Positions 8,661 through 17,374 of a stretch of 64,000 nucleotides of DNA are shown here, in pieces. This stretch comes from Planctomycetia bacterium. Its GTDB lineage: Bacteria; Planctomycetota; Planctomycetia; Pirellulales; Thermoguttaceae. The stretch covers positions 145,366 to 209,365 of the forward strand of contig JAUNMR010000001.1 in assembly GCA_030537455.1 (NCBI GenBank), given 5' to 3'. Each line of letters begins with the position of its first letter. The stretch's first letter is position 1. The notes under the pieces are model-generated. The model saw only the letters and a program-made list of their open reading frames with translations. It did no database searches and was not told where the DNA came from. Made by a program: the position numbers and the translations under genes.

Positions 8661-9671
8661 TTAGTACTTATCCTTCGCGGCTTTTGCACGTTCTATCGCT
8701 TGCAGGTTGTGTTTATAACCTTTCTTTTCGGGGAAACTCCAGGACGTTTGTAGGAAGCCTAGGAGACGGTCGTGGTTGAGGTTGGCTTTACAGTATTCCA
8801 CGAGCGCCTCGAAGTTCCCTTCGTTAGCCCAGTTAGATCCGGCGGGAATTTGGTCGAATCCCGCTTTGTCATAGTCGAAATAGGTTTGAACGTACCTGCA
8901 CTCCTCGGGGTTGAACTCCATGTCGTAGTACCAGTTGCTCATAACAACGTTCTTGGGCGCCCATTCGATAAAGTCCGGATGGCTCCAAGCGTAGTCGGCC
9001 CAGATCCACGGGCGCACGCCGCTCTTTTCGCACTGCTCTACATAGAAGAGGAAGTCGTGTTTCCACAGTTCGTTCTGGCGAACCACGACATAGTCGTAAG
9101 TCTTTTGGTGATTATAGGTTTCTTCATCGAGACCGAGGTGGAAGAAGCGCGGCTTGTCAAAGAGCGCGCTCACTTCCTGGATTAGGTCGGCGCAGACCTG
9201 ATAATAAGTCGGCGTGGAGACCATGCGCGAATATTCCCCGAGCCAGTGGTCGTGGCAGGCGGAGAAGTTCAGCTTCGGAATCGGTTCCAGACCCAGGTCG
9301 CGCAGGCGTGCGAGGTCTTCGCGCAGCTTCTCGGGCGTCCACGCGCCGGGAAGCGCGATTTCTGGGTGGGACTTATAGAGAATCGCCTCGCCCAGGTCAA
9401 TGACGATCATGTTCAGACCGGATTCCGCGACCTTTTCGGTGACTAACTTCCATAAGTCCTCTTCACACGAAAACTTATCGACCGGGGGAGTATACGCGCG
9501 CGGCGTATCGCCCCACATATTGCGACCAAGGTGCAGGAGCATACCCCAGATCAGCTCGCGCGGCGGCTCTTTCGCGAAGAGTCCTTGCGCAACAAGCGCC
9601 GAGAGAATCGGGGAGGACGCCAGCGCGCCAAGACCGGCGCGTAAAAACGTTCGTCGTGTGCTGTGTAGCAT
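8661..9671 (-). CDS. Tat-exported GH20-like glycosidase, paralogue A
   Basis: The frame is open from 9899, but AAGGAG precedes the ATG at 9671, giving 336 aa. The leader MLHSTRRTFLRAGLGALA is a twin-arginine signal. The mature protein reads as a TIM barrel with LNMIVIDLGEAI, LGLEPIPKLNFS and the pair of acids in FFHLGLDEETY. This resembles the HxGGDE motif of GH20 hexosaminidases, where Asp positions the acetamido group and Glu is the acid. WIWADYAW and VVMSNWYYDME follow, as in GH20 active-site loops. A hexosamine substrate is only inferred. It is the downstream copy of a tandem pair; paralogue B starts at 10918. Confidence 0.7.
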   Translation of the reverse strand: MLHSTRRTFLRAGLGALASSPILSALVAQGLFAKEPPRELIWGMLLHLGRNMWGDTPRAYTPPVDKFSCEEDLWKLVTEKVAESGLNMIVIDLGEAILYKSHPEIALPGAWTPEKLREDLARLRDLGLEPIPKLNFSACHDHWLGEYSRMVSTPTYYQVCADLIQEVSALFDKPRFFHLGLDEETYNHQKTYDYVVVRQNELWKHDFLFYVEQCEKSGVRPWIWADYAWSHPDFIEWAPKNVVMSNWYYDMEFNPEECRYVQTYFDYDKAGFDQIPAGSNWANEGNFEALVEYCKANLNHDRLLGFLQTSWSFPEKKGYKHNLQAIERAKAAKDKY

Positions 9672-9683
9672 AGCTATCTCCTT
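9618..9683 (-). repeat. 66-base direct repeat, copy 1 (ribosome site plus Tat leader)
   Basis: This stretch is identical to 10865-10930. It covers AAGGAG, the ATG and about 18 codons of the twin-arginine leader of paralogue A. The two genes diverge once the mature protein begins. Confidence 0.85.
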
Positions 9684-9821
9684 ATTTCTAACAACTTTCG
9701 TGCGTTTGTACTCTATTGACGCACAGGTCGGCGTCCACAGAGCGTCGACGTCGCTACTGCGATTGTACCACAAAAGGCGCGACAATTCTGCACGCGTGTG
9801 ATTTCCGTTGGAAAAGAGAAA

Positions 9822-9851
9822 GGCGCCGACTACTGGGGCGTAGTCGACGCC
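9822..9851. terminator. Hairpin, copy 2 of the GGCGCCGACTAC element
   Basis: GGCGCCGACTAC (9822-9833) and GTAGTCGACGCC (9840-9851) match the stem at 8283-8312 base for base, with a different loop. It lies between paralogues A and B; on the minus strand it is followed by CTTTCTCTTTT. It probably ends or attenuates transcription from paralogue B. Confidence 0.55.
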
Positions 9852-9907
9852 ACGTTTGATTGTCATCGAGGCGATACGCGCTATGCAACTGCAACGCATA
9901 TAGGAGG

Positions 9908-10918
9908 TTAGAACTTGTCCTTTGCCGCTTTGACCTGTTCTAAGGAGCGGAGGTTATGCTCGTGGCTCTTCTTTTCCGTGAAATGCCAAGGCGTTTGCAG
10001 GAAGCCGAGGAGTTTTTCACGTGTGAGGTTCGCTTTGCAAAAATCGACGGTCAGACCGAAGTTCTCGTCGTTGTTCCAGTTAGAGCCGGTAGGAATCTGG
10101 TCGAAACCGGCTTTGTCGAAGTCGAGATAGGTTTTCACATGCGCGCTGGTTTCGGGGTTGAAGTCCTTGCCGTAGTACCAGTTGCTAATGACCACGGACT
10201 TAGGAGCCCATTGCAGAAACTCGGGGTGTTTCCACGCATAATCGCCCCAGATCCACGGGCGCACGCCGTTCTTTTCGCACTGTTCTACAAAGAAGAGGAA
10301 GTCGTGCTTCCACAGTTCTTTCTGACGAATGACAATATAGTCGTAAGTCGTTTGATTCTCGTAGTTCTCTTCGTCGTAACCGAGGTGGAAGAATCGCGGT
10401 TTATCGAAAAGTTCGCTCACTTCCTGGATCAGGTCGGCGCAGACCTTGTAGTAGGTCGAGGTGGAGACCATGCGCGCGTATTCCCCGAGCCAGAAGTCAT
10501 GACCGGTGGAGAAGTTCAGCTTCGGGATAGGCTCTAGTCCCAGGTCGCGCATACGTTTGAGGTCTTCGCGCAGTTTCTCGGTCGACCAGGCGCCGGGCAC
10601 GGCCAGTTCCGGGTGAGTTTTATAGACGATCGCCTCGCCGAGGTCAACGACGATCATATTGAGTTTGAGCTGCGCGGCTTTTTCGGTGAGTTCTTTCCAA
10701 AGGTCTTCTTCGCACGCAAACTTATCGACCGGCGGGGTATACGCGTTCGGAGTATCGCCCCACATATTGTGACCCAGGTGCAGCAGCGCGCCCCAGATCA
10801 GCTCGCTTTGCGGCTGCTGAGCGAAGAGCCTCTGAGCCGCGAACGCCGAGAGTATCGGGGAGGTCGCCAGCGCGCCAAGACCGGCGCGTAAAAACGTTCG
10901 TCGTGTGCTGTGTAGCAT
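9908..10918 (-). CDS. Tat-exported GH20-like glycosidase, paralogue B
   Basis: 336 aa from ATG 10918 (AAGGAG upstream), the same length as paralogue A and collinear with it throughout. The twin-arginine leader MLHSTRRTFLRAGLGALA is identical. The acid pair is in FFHLGYDEENYENQ, followed by RPWIWGDYAW and VVISNWYYGKDF. Differences are scattered through the mature region, so the duplication is not recent apart from the leader. A GH20-like fold is inferred from motifs; the substrate is unknown. Both copies would act in the periplasm or on the surface. The hairpin at 9822-9851 separates the pair. Confidence 0.7.
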   Translation of the reverse strand: MLHSTRRTFLRAGLGALATSPILSAFAAQRLFAQQPQSELIWGALLHLGHNMWGDTPNAYTPPVDKFACEEDLWKELTEKAAQLKLNMIVVDLGEAIVYKTHPELAVPGAWSTEKLREDLKRMRDLGLEPIPKLNFSTGHDFWLGEYARMVSTSTYYKVCADLIQEVSELFDKPRFFHLGYDEENYENQTTYDYIVIRQKELWKHDFLFFVEQCEKNGVRPWIWGDYAWKHPEFLQWAPKSVVISNWYYGKDFNPETSAHVKTYLDFDKAGFDQIPTGSNWNNDENFGLTVDFCKANLTREKLLGFLQTPWHFTEKKSHEHNLRSLEQVKAAKDKF

Positions 10919-10930
10919 AGCTATCTCCTT
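10865..10930 (-). repeat. 66-base direct repeat, copy 2 (ribosome site plus Tat leader)
   Basis: Identical to 9618-9683; covers the ribosome site, start codon and signal peptide codons of paralogue B. Confidence 0.85.
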
Positions 10931-11175
10931 GTGAGTAAGAACATTTGCGCGAATTACCACGCGACGCGCGTTATTTCGCCACGTGGCGTTTTCCGACGCA
11001 AACCAGCGGGAGCGCGCGTATCATACGCGTGGCGTTGTGGATTACGCTAACGCTATTGTACCAGAAAAGAGGCGCCAGTTCAGCGCTGTCGCGCAAATAA
11101 ATTGCACGCAGGCGCGAACGTGGCGCGTTCTTTATACTTACGAGGAATACGCGGGCGACCGACTGGGTCGACGCG

Positions 11176-13857
11176 TTAGTATCCGTAGTGAGAGCCTTGG
11201 CGACGGCGACGGTACAGCCACACGCATAGCCCAATTATTAGCGGGGGCGTTGGGGGCAGTAGCGCGGCGCAGGTCTTATAGCGGCTTTGGGTTTGGCGAA
11301 CATATTCGTCGACCTGGCGCTGTTCTTCCTCGACTTTATGGTCGAAGAGGCGCTTTTTATCGTCGAGAACCTTATTCAGACGCTGTTGCGCCGCTACAAT
11401 GGCGGACTGTAACTCCAACGATTCCTCGCGTTTGAGTTCCTTTTTATTCTCGTCGCGCTTCATGAGCTCTTGTACGGTTGTTTGCAACGCGGCTTCTTCT
11501 TTGCGTCGTTCTTCTTCGAACTCCTTCATATAGGCGATTTGTGAGATGGTCGCTTGGTCGCGAATTTTACGCGTGACGTCTTCGATCCGCGTGAGCGCGC
11601 GATGGCGCGGTCGACGGCTACGAATCGCAATGAGAGATTCCTCTTGCGCGAGACTGTCAACGGCATTGAGAACAAAGGAGATATTGTCGAAATCAAAGGC
11701 GACGCCGAACCGCGCGTCGGCGCCGGATTCGCGCAGGGTAAAGAACCCTGGCGTCGCCATATCGACGTCGGCGACCACAACGACGTTCATTGGGCGACTC
11801 TGCTCGTCGCCAGGCGCGCGAGCGCCTTGGTTTGCAAGACCCGTGATACGCGCCGCTAGCGTGTAAGTTGCCGCGCGTTCGATTCGTTTACGACTGCGCG
11901 TGCGCACGCCCTGGGGGATAATATCGCTGACCGCGGAGCCGCCGCCCGCTTCCGTCTGGATAAGAGGCGTAAAAGTTGTGGTTGCGTCGTCTAACGGCAC
12001 GATAGCGCCGACGAACGGGAAGAGAATGTGCTCCAGGGACGATACGATTGGGTCGTCCGGGTTAAATGCATTAAAGGAGGTTTTGGCGCTGTTAGTCTTT
12101 TCCGCGTCGGTAGTTGCGTCGTACTGAATCGGTCGCGCGTCGACAAAGAGGTACTCTTCGGACAGCCCGGCGAGTTTCGGGTAGGGATTGTAGTTCTTCC
12201 ACAGAACATTGCCGCCGTCGAAGCGTATTCCGAGGGTGAGCCAAAGTAGACTCAACTCGCCCTTTAGCGCCGGGATTGGATTGGTCGGAGTCGGTTGGCG
12301 TGGTTCCAGGGTACCGGTGAGGAAATCCAGGAAGATCGGCTTAGGGTCCTCGAAGATTATGGTCGGTTGTCCGTTTTTCACGGCGTTCGTGAAGAAGAGG
12401 GTTTCGACTGTGCCGAGCGAGGAGGGTTGGAACGCCATGAGCACGTCGTATCGTCCAGGCAGAATCGGGGCGCTCGGGTCGACCGCCTCGACGTAGTACT
12501 GTTTGCTTAGCTCATCGAGCAGCGGCCAGGGCTTTTGAAGTTCGCGACCATAGTCGTCGAAGCGTCCGAGCGCGCCGGCGTCAGTGAGGAGAATACCGAT
12601 GCGTTTTTTCGGAGGGGACGACACGTTCAGCAGTGCGCTGACCAGTTCGTATTCCACTGACAAACCACGATTTAGGAAGGGTATCACGAGGGTTTTCGGA
12701 CCGCAGCGGAAGACGATCGACATAAAAATGGAGTCTTCGCGCACTTGACCACGGGTATTAAAAGCGACCTTTCGCGGGCGGATATCGTATTGTCGTTCCA
12801 GTCGATACGCTTCCGGGGTATTGGGGGCGATCTCTTGGATATCGAGAAAGACCGGACTTTTCGATTTATTCTTTAACTCATTGAGAACGCTGACGATATT
12901 GAGTTTGGTCTGCACGTATTCTGTTGGCGTTTTCGCGCTCAATCGCGCTTCGATAACGATCGGATAGGACGCAAACTTATGATCGATAAGCTTTAGGGTT
13001 TCTGGGGACAGTGCGCTGAGTTTCTCCTCGGTGAGGTCGGCGCGAAGGTCATGGTCGCGCGTAAAACCAACAATGGCAACGGTCAGGAGAAGAAAGGCGA
13101 GGAAGCGGAAGAGGTGATGACAGGTCAGTAGTCGCGCCGACTTCGCCGGAAGACGCTTGTGGTCGAGAATTAGCACGCACAGGTACAGTGACGCCGCGGG
13201 AATCGCGAGGAAATAGAGCGTACTGGAGAGCGAGGCGACGCCGCGTCCGAAGGTAGCGAAACTAGCGTCGACACTGTAGTTACGCAGAGCGGAGGCGAGC
13301 GAATCGTTTACCGGAAGCGCGTCGGACCATTTCAGCGCAACTAGAGGAACGTTCAGTAGCGCGCCGAGAATATAGGCGACTGTCAGTTGCGACACGGCAA
13401 AGGAGACGACCATTGCCAGGGAGACTGCCGCGACGCCAACGAGCCAGTAGCCAAGGTAGGTGGAGCAGAACAGACCGAGGTCGGGATTGCCTAAGAATCT
13501 CAGAATAATATAGTTAGAGAATGCAGAGAACAGTAACGAGACGGTATAGACCAGTACGGCGGCGCAGAATTTGCCAAGGACGATCTGCCATGAAGTGATC
13601 GGCTGCGTGACCAGTAGCTCGTCGGCGCCGAGTCGTCGTTCTTCTGCCCAAGCGCTCATTGCGACCGCGGGTGCGAAGACAAGAATAATAAGCGGAAACC
13701 AGGCGTTAAGTTGCGCCAGGTTTGCGAGGTTGGAGTTGACGAACTCGTCGGGCAGGAACGCGGCTACGGAACTTAGCAGTACGAAGACGCAAATAAAGAC
13801 GTAGCCTGTGGGGTTGAGGAAGTAGGCTAGGAAGTTTCGTTTAAAAACCGCGTACAT
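11176..13857 (-). CDS. ABC-2 type permease fused to GldG-like domain
   Basis: 893 aa. Residues 1-245 are an ABC-2 permease with about six membrane segments: MYAVFKRNFLAYFLNPTGYVF at the start and SAWAEERRLGADELLVTQPI, typical of GldF/NosY-type permeases. A further membrane segment near 255 leads to a large extracytoplasmic GldG-like part (about 270-740) with RLSAKTPTEYVQTKLNIV, and GLSVEYELVSALLNVS. A charged coiled coil (EEERRKEEAALQTTVQELM onward, about 780-870) and a last membrane segment near the C-terminus follow. In Bacteroidetes GldF and GldG are separate; here they are one chain. No ATPase gene is adjacent in this window, so its partner must be encoded elsewhere. The substrate is unknown. 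Confidence 0.8.
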   Translation of the reverse strand: MYAVFKRNFLAYFLNPTGYVFICVFVLLSSVAAFLPDEFVNSNLANLAQLNAWFPLIILVFAPAVAMSAWAEERRLGADELLVTQPITSWQIVLGKFCAAVLVYTVSLLFSAFSNYIILRFLGNPDLGLFCSTYLGYWLVGVAAVSLAMVVSFAVSQLTVAYILGALLNVPLVALKWSDALPVNDSLASALRNYSVDASFATFGRGVASLSSTLYFLAIPAASLYLCVLILDHKRLPAKSARLLTCHHLFRFLAFLLLTVAIVGFTRDHDLRADLTEEKLSALSPETLKLIDHKFASYPIVIEARLSAKTPTEYVQTKLNIVSVLNELKNKSKSPVFLDIQEIAPNTPEAYRLERQYDIRPRKVAFNTRGQVREDSIFMSIVFRCGPKTLVIPFLNRGLSVEYELVSALLNVSSPPKKRIGILLTDAGALGRFDDYGRELQKPWPLLDELSKQYYVEAVDPSAPILPGRYDVLMAFQPSSLGTVETLFFTNAVKNGQPTIIFEDPKPIFLDFLTGTLEPRQPTPTNPIPALKGELSLLWLTLGIRFDGGNVLWKNYNPYPKLAGLSEEYLFVDARPIQYDATTDAEKTNSAKTSFNAFNPDDPIVSSLEHILFPFVGAIVPLDDATTTFTPLIQTEAGGGSAVSDIIPQGVRTRSRKRIERAATYTLAARITGLANQGARAPGDEQSRPMNVVVVADVDMATPGFFTLRESGADARFGVAFDFDNISFVLNAVDSLAQEESLIAIRSRRPRHRALTRIEDVTRKIRDQATISQIAYMKEFEEERRKEEAALQTTVQELMKRDENKKELKREESLELQSAIVAAQQRLNKVLDDKKRLFDHKVEEEQRQVDEYVRQTQSRYKTCAALLPPTPPLIIGLCVWLYRRRRQGSHYGY

Positions 13858-13961
13858 TGGAGTTACCTAAACCGAGGGAAGCAGCGCGTGGAGTTGGCGC
13901 GCTGACCGTAGCGTCGCCCCCGTGTCGCCTTGGCATATAGTAGCAAAATTACGGCATATCT

Positions 13962-14867
13962 TCAAGACGTCTTAAAGAGGGTTTCCTGACGCTGGATTGG
14001 ATTGCGCGCACGACTTTGTAGTCGCCAGTTGACCGCGTCGGCGCGATAGGCGACCACGCGCGAGTCGCACGATTCTACAATGCGACTCGCTAGAGCGGAG
14101 TCGAACTGTGCGATTTGGTCGAAGGCGCATTGCGTGGTGATTGCGACGGGTCGGCGCGCGTCATAGCGCGACCAGAGCAGTTCAATTGTCGTGGCGTGGA
14201 AGTCTTCGAAATTAAAGGAGTTGCGCGATGGGATCGTCTTGAGAAAATCGTCCACGACCACCAGGTCAGCGTGCAGATAGTCCTGAAAGACACGTTCGTA
14301 CTGGTCGTTGCGACGCTTGAGCGCGGTGAGTCGTCGCGTGAGGTCAAAAGCGGTGTAGAATCGCACCCGCGCTTGGTAGCGCGTAACGATTTCGCGCGCA
14401 AGCCACGCCGCCTGTGTGGTCTTGCCCGCGCCGGGCTTACCGGCGAAGAGGATCCAGGAGTTACTGCGTCGCAACTGTGGAAAACGCGTGACGTAATCCG
14501 CGGCGATCGGCGAGATCGTAAAGTTTGTCGCACACGCCTCGGGTATGCCTGAATTCTTCAGTAGCGCGTCGACGCGACGCTTCTGCTGAATGCGGCAGAC
14601 ATGGCAAGAGCGCGCGAAGACGCGACCCTTTTCGTCGCGCGATAAGATCACGCCCAGTCCGCCGCAAATGCAGGATTGGGACGGCTCGACGGGCTGTTTT
14701 GCGTCGCCGGAAGGCGCCGTGGAGGAACGACTTGCAAATTGCGCGCGGTCTTGTTCGCTCCGGGAGTGTGAAACGAGAGCCGCTGGCGCGACAGTTTCGG
14801 AAAATGCGGTGGAAGTCATTGTATTATATGGACTTGTGCTTGTTGTCATAGCGGCGTGGGCAGTCAC
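13962..14867 (-). CDS. DnaC/IstB-like AAA+ ATPase with zinc-finger-like cysteines
   Basis: Up to 301 aa; the first codon is GTG at 14867 with an ATG six codons later, and no clear ribosome site separates them. After a Ser/Thr-rich N-terminus come CICGGLG and CHVC (four Cys that could bind zinc, as in DnaC/DnaI-type N-terminal regions). Then Walker A GKPGAGKTT, Walker B DLVVVDDFL, and sensor-like ITTQCAFDQI. Proteins of this type load replicative helicases or serve transposons. No transposase is nearby. The upstream gene (31 bases away) encodes a DUF4373/DnaD-like protein, which favours a replication-loader role. That pairing is the basis of the functional inference. Confidence 0.7.
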   Translation of the reverse strand: MTAHAAMTTSTSPYNTMTSTAFSETVAPAALVSHSRSEQDRAQFASRSSTAPSGDAKQPVEPSQSCICGGLGVILSRDEKGRVFARSCHVCRIQQKRRVDALLKNSGIPEACATNFTISPIAADYVTRFPQLRRSNSWILFAGKPGAGKTTQAAWLAREIVTRYQARVRFYTAFDLTRRLTALKRRNDQYERVFQDYLHADLVVVDDFLKTIPSRNSFNFEDFHATTIELLWSRYDARRPVAITTQCAFDQIAQFDSALASRIVESCDSRVVAYRADAVNWRLQSRARNPIQRQETLFKTS

Positions 14868-14898
14868 GCGCGTTTAATTGTTACGATTAATTTGAGAG

Positions 14899-16518
14899 TT
14901 AGTTCCAACCCATGTTGCGACCATATTGAATCACTTCTAACGTTTCTGAATCTAAAGGTTTATTGTCGGAGCCGTTCGATTTGGACTGTTGTGTATTATT
15001 CTTCTGAGCGGCTTTGGTTTTTTCGATTTCTGCGCTGGTGAGCAGGCGCTGGATGTTGTCAGGCTTAATAACGTCTTTGAATTGCCAGGGGAAGGAAGAG
15101 CGTTTCGCTTCCTCGAACGCTTCGCGGTAATCCTCGTCGGTATAGAGTTTGGAGGAGGCGGTGAAACGTTCCATGATGAGCGCGTTGTGGAAGTGGTCGT
15201 GTACAGTGCGTCGTGTCTTGGCGAAGATTTCGTTCCAGATATCGCGCACGCGTGCGAGTCTTTCGTGGATTTGACGGATTTGTTCTTCCTCTTCCTTGGT
15301 TAGCTCCTTAGCGTGACGCTGCATGACTTCACGATAGACCGGGTCGTTCTTAAAGTCCTCGAACGATTCGACAACCTGCTGTAGGCATTCGTCAAATGGT
15401 TTGTCGCGCGTTTGCTTCTTGCCGCCTGAGGTCGAGCGTTTCGTTGAGCGATCGACGCTCTTGGCGGTTTGTTCTGTTTGCTTTGCGAGCGCGGCAGCGT
15501 ATACGTCAGAGCCGTCAAATTCATCAAAATCATTGTCTTGCGTAATGGTCTCCGATGCGCCGACTTGTTGACTGGCGTCCTCGACGGTTGTTTGCATTGA
15601 AGCGCTGTTTTGAGACTCGCATGTTTGCTTATCGCGGTCGACGTGGTCTTGGACGTTAGGGTTGAGCGGTTCGTCGAGACGATCATTGGCGTCGTCTTGG
15701 ATATCGGCGTCGGGTTCTATTTCGAGCGACATGTTCTGTTCCTCGAGCGTCTCTTCGCTTGGAGCGCTTTGTTTTACTGTGCGCGACTTGGACTTACGCG
15801 TGGCGCCTTGACCGCGCGCGCGAGGAGGCTGTATTTCGGGGACACATTCTAAGTCTTGCGAAACAGACTGTTCTGACTTGACCGGTTGTTCGATTTCTTC
15901 CTCTTGTCGTTGCCTTGCGCGTCGTGCGGCGTAGCCTTTTTGGGCGCCGACGCGGCGATTCTGACGTATCTGGCGTTTTCGCGCGATTTCGTGCGTAAGG
16001 GGCGATTCGTCTTGACACAGTCGCACTTCGTCGCCGACCAGTTCGAACAGACCGCGTTCTTCCACGATCTGTTTGACGAGCTGTGCTTTTTCATTGAGCA
16101 GGTCGGCAAGTTCTTCCAGGTCGTACTTTACGCCGCGATTACCTTGTGCGCGACAGGTCTCGCTGAGACGACAGAAAACGCCGTAACCACGCACGCCATA
16201 ACGTGTTAGCAGTTCGATCGCCTTGAGATTGCGTTCGAGAATCTCCACGCGACGTTCAAGCGCTTCGTCGTCGGTAAGCGCCGTGGAATCAATCTCTTCG
16301 ATCTTACCGTCGACGATGCGAAAGAGCGCGAAATCGTGGACAACGGCGTGCACTATTCCAGCGCGTTCGTTGACGGTGCGCGCGAGTTCTTCCAGGTCGT
16401 AGGGCACTCCGCGTTTTTTAAACGCCTCGCACAGGTCCACTAGTCGGCAGTAGGCGCCGTATCCCTTCATTCCGAGTTTGTGTTGCAGTCGCCAAAGCTT
16501 GTTGTAAAGGTCGTTCAT
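14899..16518 (-). CDS. DnaD-like protein with two DUF4373-type domains
   Basis: 539 aa. Two copies of one module sit at the N-terminus: LQHKLGMKGYGAYCRLVDLC (about 12-31) and LLTRYGVRGYGVFCRLSETC (about 104-123). Each is followed by YDLEELA and a FALFRIVDGKI or RGLFELVGDEV strand. This is the pattern of the Lin1244/Lin1753-type N-terminal domain (DUF4373) found in phage and bacterial DnaD-like replisome organisers. A long Gln/Glu/Ser-rich, probably disordered linker (about 190-380) follows, then a helical C-terminal region (KEEEEQIRQIHERLARVRDI). It lies just upstream of the DnaC-like gene. A role as a replication-initiation or restart factor is inference. Confidence 0.6.
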   Translation of the reverse strand: MNDLYNKLWRLQHKLGMKGYGAYCRLVDLCEAFKKRGVPYDLEELARTVNERAGIVHAVVHDFALFRIVDGKIEEIDSTALTDDEALERRVEILERNLKAIELLTRYGVRGYGVFCRLSETCRAQGNRGVKYDLEELADLLNEKAQLVKQIVEERGLFELVGDEVRLCQDESPLTHEIARKRQIRQNRRVGAQKGYAARRARQRQEEEIEQPVKSEQSVSQDLECVPEIQPPRARGQGATRKSKSRTVKQSAPSEETLEEQNMSLEIEPDADIQDDANDRLDEPLNPNVQDHVDRDKQTCESQNSASMQTTVEDASQQVGASETITQDNDFDEFDGSDVYAAALAKQTEQTAKSVDRSTKRSTSGGKKQTRDKPFDECLQQVVESFEDFKNDPVYREVMQRHAKELTKEEEEQIRQIHERLARVRDIWNEIFAKTRRTVHDHFHNALIMERFTASSKLYTDEDYREAFEEAKRSSFPWQFKDVIKPDNIQRLLTSAEIEKTKAAQKNNTQQSKSNGSDNKPLDSETLEVIQYGRNMGWN

Positions 16519-17273
16519 GACGGTTCCCCAGTTCGTTTAGGAAAGGTTGATTTATTTTGCCGCTCAAAGTACGCTCACACGTCGCGGGTATTGTCGTGGA
16601 AAGGGCGTGAGACTTGACCGACGCCATCCACGGCGCCATTGCTCAAACGAATGTCCTTCTATTTGATAATTGCAAGAACTCGGCGGATTATTCCTAAAAA
16701 CGATCTGTTTTTTTGAACTTTTTTTCTTGCAGTCGTAAATTCTAGGGTAAAAAGCTTTGTTTATTTTTTGTTTTTTTATGAAGTAAAGATCTTAGTATAA
16801 GTAATAGTATAATAATATATAAAAATATAACTAACGCGCGCGCGTATACGCGCGCGCGCGCCGAGGCGCGTACAAAGAGCGTACGAGTTGGTAAACTTTC
16901 GCACAAATGCAGTTGGAATTGTCGCTGAACTGGACGCTGATTTCTTGGGTCGCCAAGTTAGGTCTTTATGGCGTCGCTTCACGGTCGCCATCATGGTTTC
17001 CCGAGCTGAACCTCTAAACTAGGCGTCGGCGTCGGCGTGCTGATTGGAGCAAGTACGCGCCGTTATTTTTGGCGGCATTGCTTCTTAGAATGGTTTACGG
17101 AAAGGTCGAGGGATTGTTAGGCGCAAAGGCGAGTGGTAAGCGCGGAAGAATTACCCGTGAATTAACGGTCGAAAAGGGCGCTGTGCGTCCTGTTTGTCGG
17201 GGGATAATATAAGCGTCGATGATATAGTGAAAGGAAGTTATAATTTTTTTTAATAAAATTTAGGAAAAGATAA
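16519..17273. other. Long AT-rich non-coding region beside the replication-like pair
   Basis: About 750 bases without a convincing gene. From 16665 to 16830 it is strongly AT-rich with T and A tracts, then comes the alternating CG palindrome (listed). I searched by eye for TTATCCACA-type DnaA boxes and found no exact copy. It contains the upstream regions of two divergent units, the DUF4373 gene on the left and the nitrogen operon on the right. Confidence 0.6.
16834..16861. repeat. Alternating purine-pyrimidine tract with 24-base perfect palindrome
   Basis: A strict alternation of about 28 bases, mainly CG steps centred on GTATAC. It is a perfect palindrome and could form a cruciform or left-handed DNA. 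It directly follows the AT-rich stretch. Confidence 0.8.
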
Positions 17274-17301
17274 TTGACGAGTCGTAAGGTAGCGCTAGAA
17301 T
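17274..17301 (+). promoter_or_regulatory. Promoter of the nitrogen-assimilation operon
   Basis: TTGACG (17274-17279), 16-base spacer, TAGAAT (17296-17301). Transcription should start near 17308, only a few bases before the leader hairpins and about 93 bases before the first start codon at 17401. No other plus-strand gene lies upstream, so the hairpin that follows is in a 5' leader and does not end another gene. Confidence 0.65.
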
Positions 17302-17312
17302 ACCATACCGGA

Positions 17313-17374
17313 TGAGCAAAGGCGTTCACTCCGAGCACAAGTGACATTGTGTTCAGAGCGGACGCCTTTTTTTT
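17313..17374 (+). promoter_or_regulatory. Leader terminator with alternative dual-hexaloop (ANTAR-type) antiterminator
   Basis: State 1, terminator: 17318-17331 pairs with 17356-17369 (one GU, one A-C mismatch), and 17333-17340 pairs with 17347-17354 around loop GTGACA; T8 runs 17367-17374. State 2: hairpin P1 is TGAGC (17313-17317), loop AAAGGC (17318-17323), GTTCA (17324-17328). Hairpin P2 is GTG(T)TC (17349-17354, one bulged T), loop AGAGCG (17355-17360), GACGC (17361-17365). Both loops have A at position 1 and G at position 4, the known signature of RNA bound by ANTAR-domain antiterminators, and both stems use bases that the terminator needs. An ANTAR protein is encoded at 24121-24810 in the same cluster. 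The pairings are read from sequence; binding is inferred. Confidence 0.65.

Noticed and set aside
13962..16518. IstB-type transposon helper and its transposase
   Set aside because: The AAA+ protein resembles IstB, but its neighbour is DUF4373/DnaD-like and there are no terminal repeats or IstA.
17313..17370. Glutamine riboswitch (glnA motif) in the leader
   Set aside because: GGCGTTCAC looked suggestive, but the expected GGACGGAAGUAGG-like and closing elements are absent.
17318..17374. Hairpin plus T8 as the terminator of an upstream plus-strand gene
   Set aside because: No plus-strand gene precedes it; the nearest gene on the left runs the other way, and a promoter lies immediately upstream.
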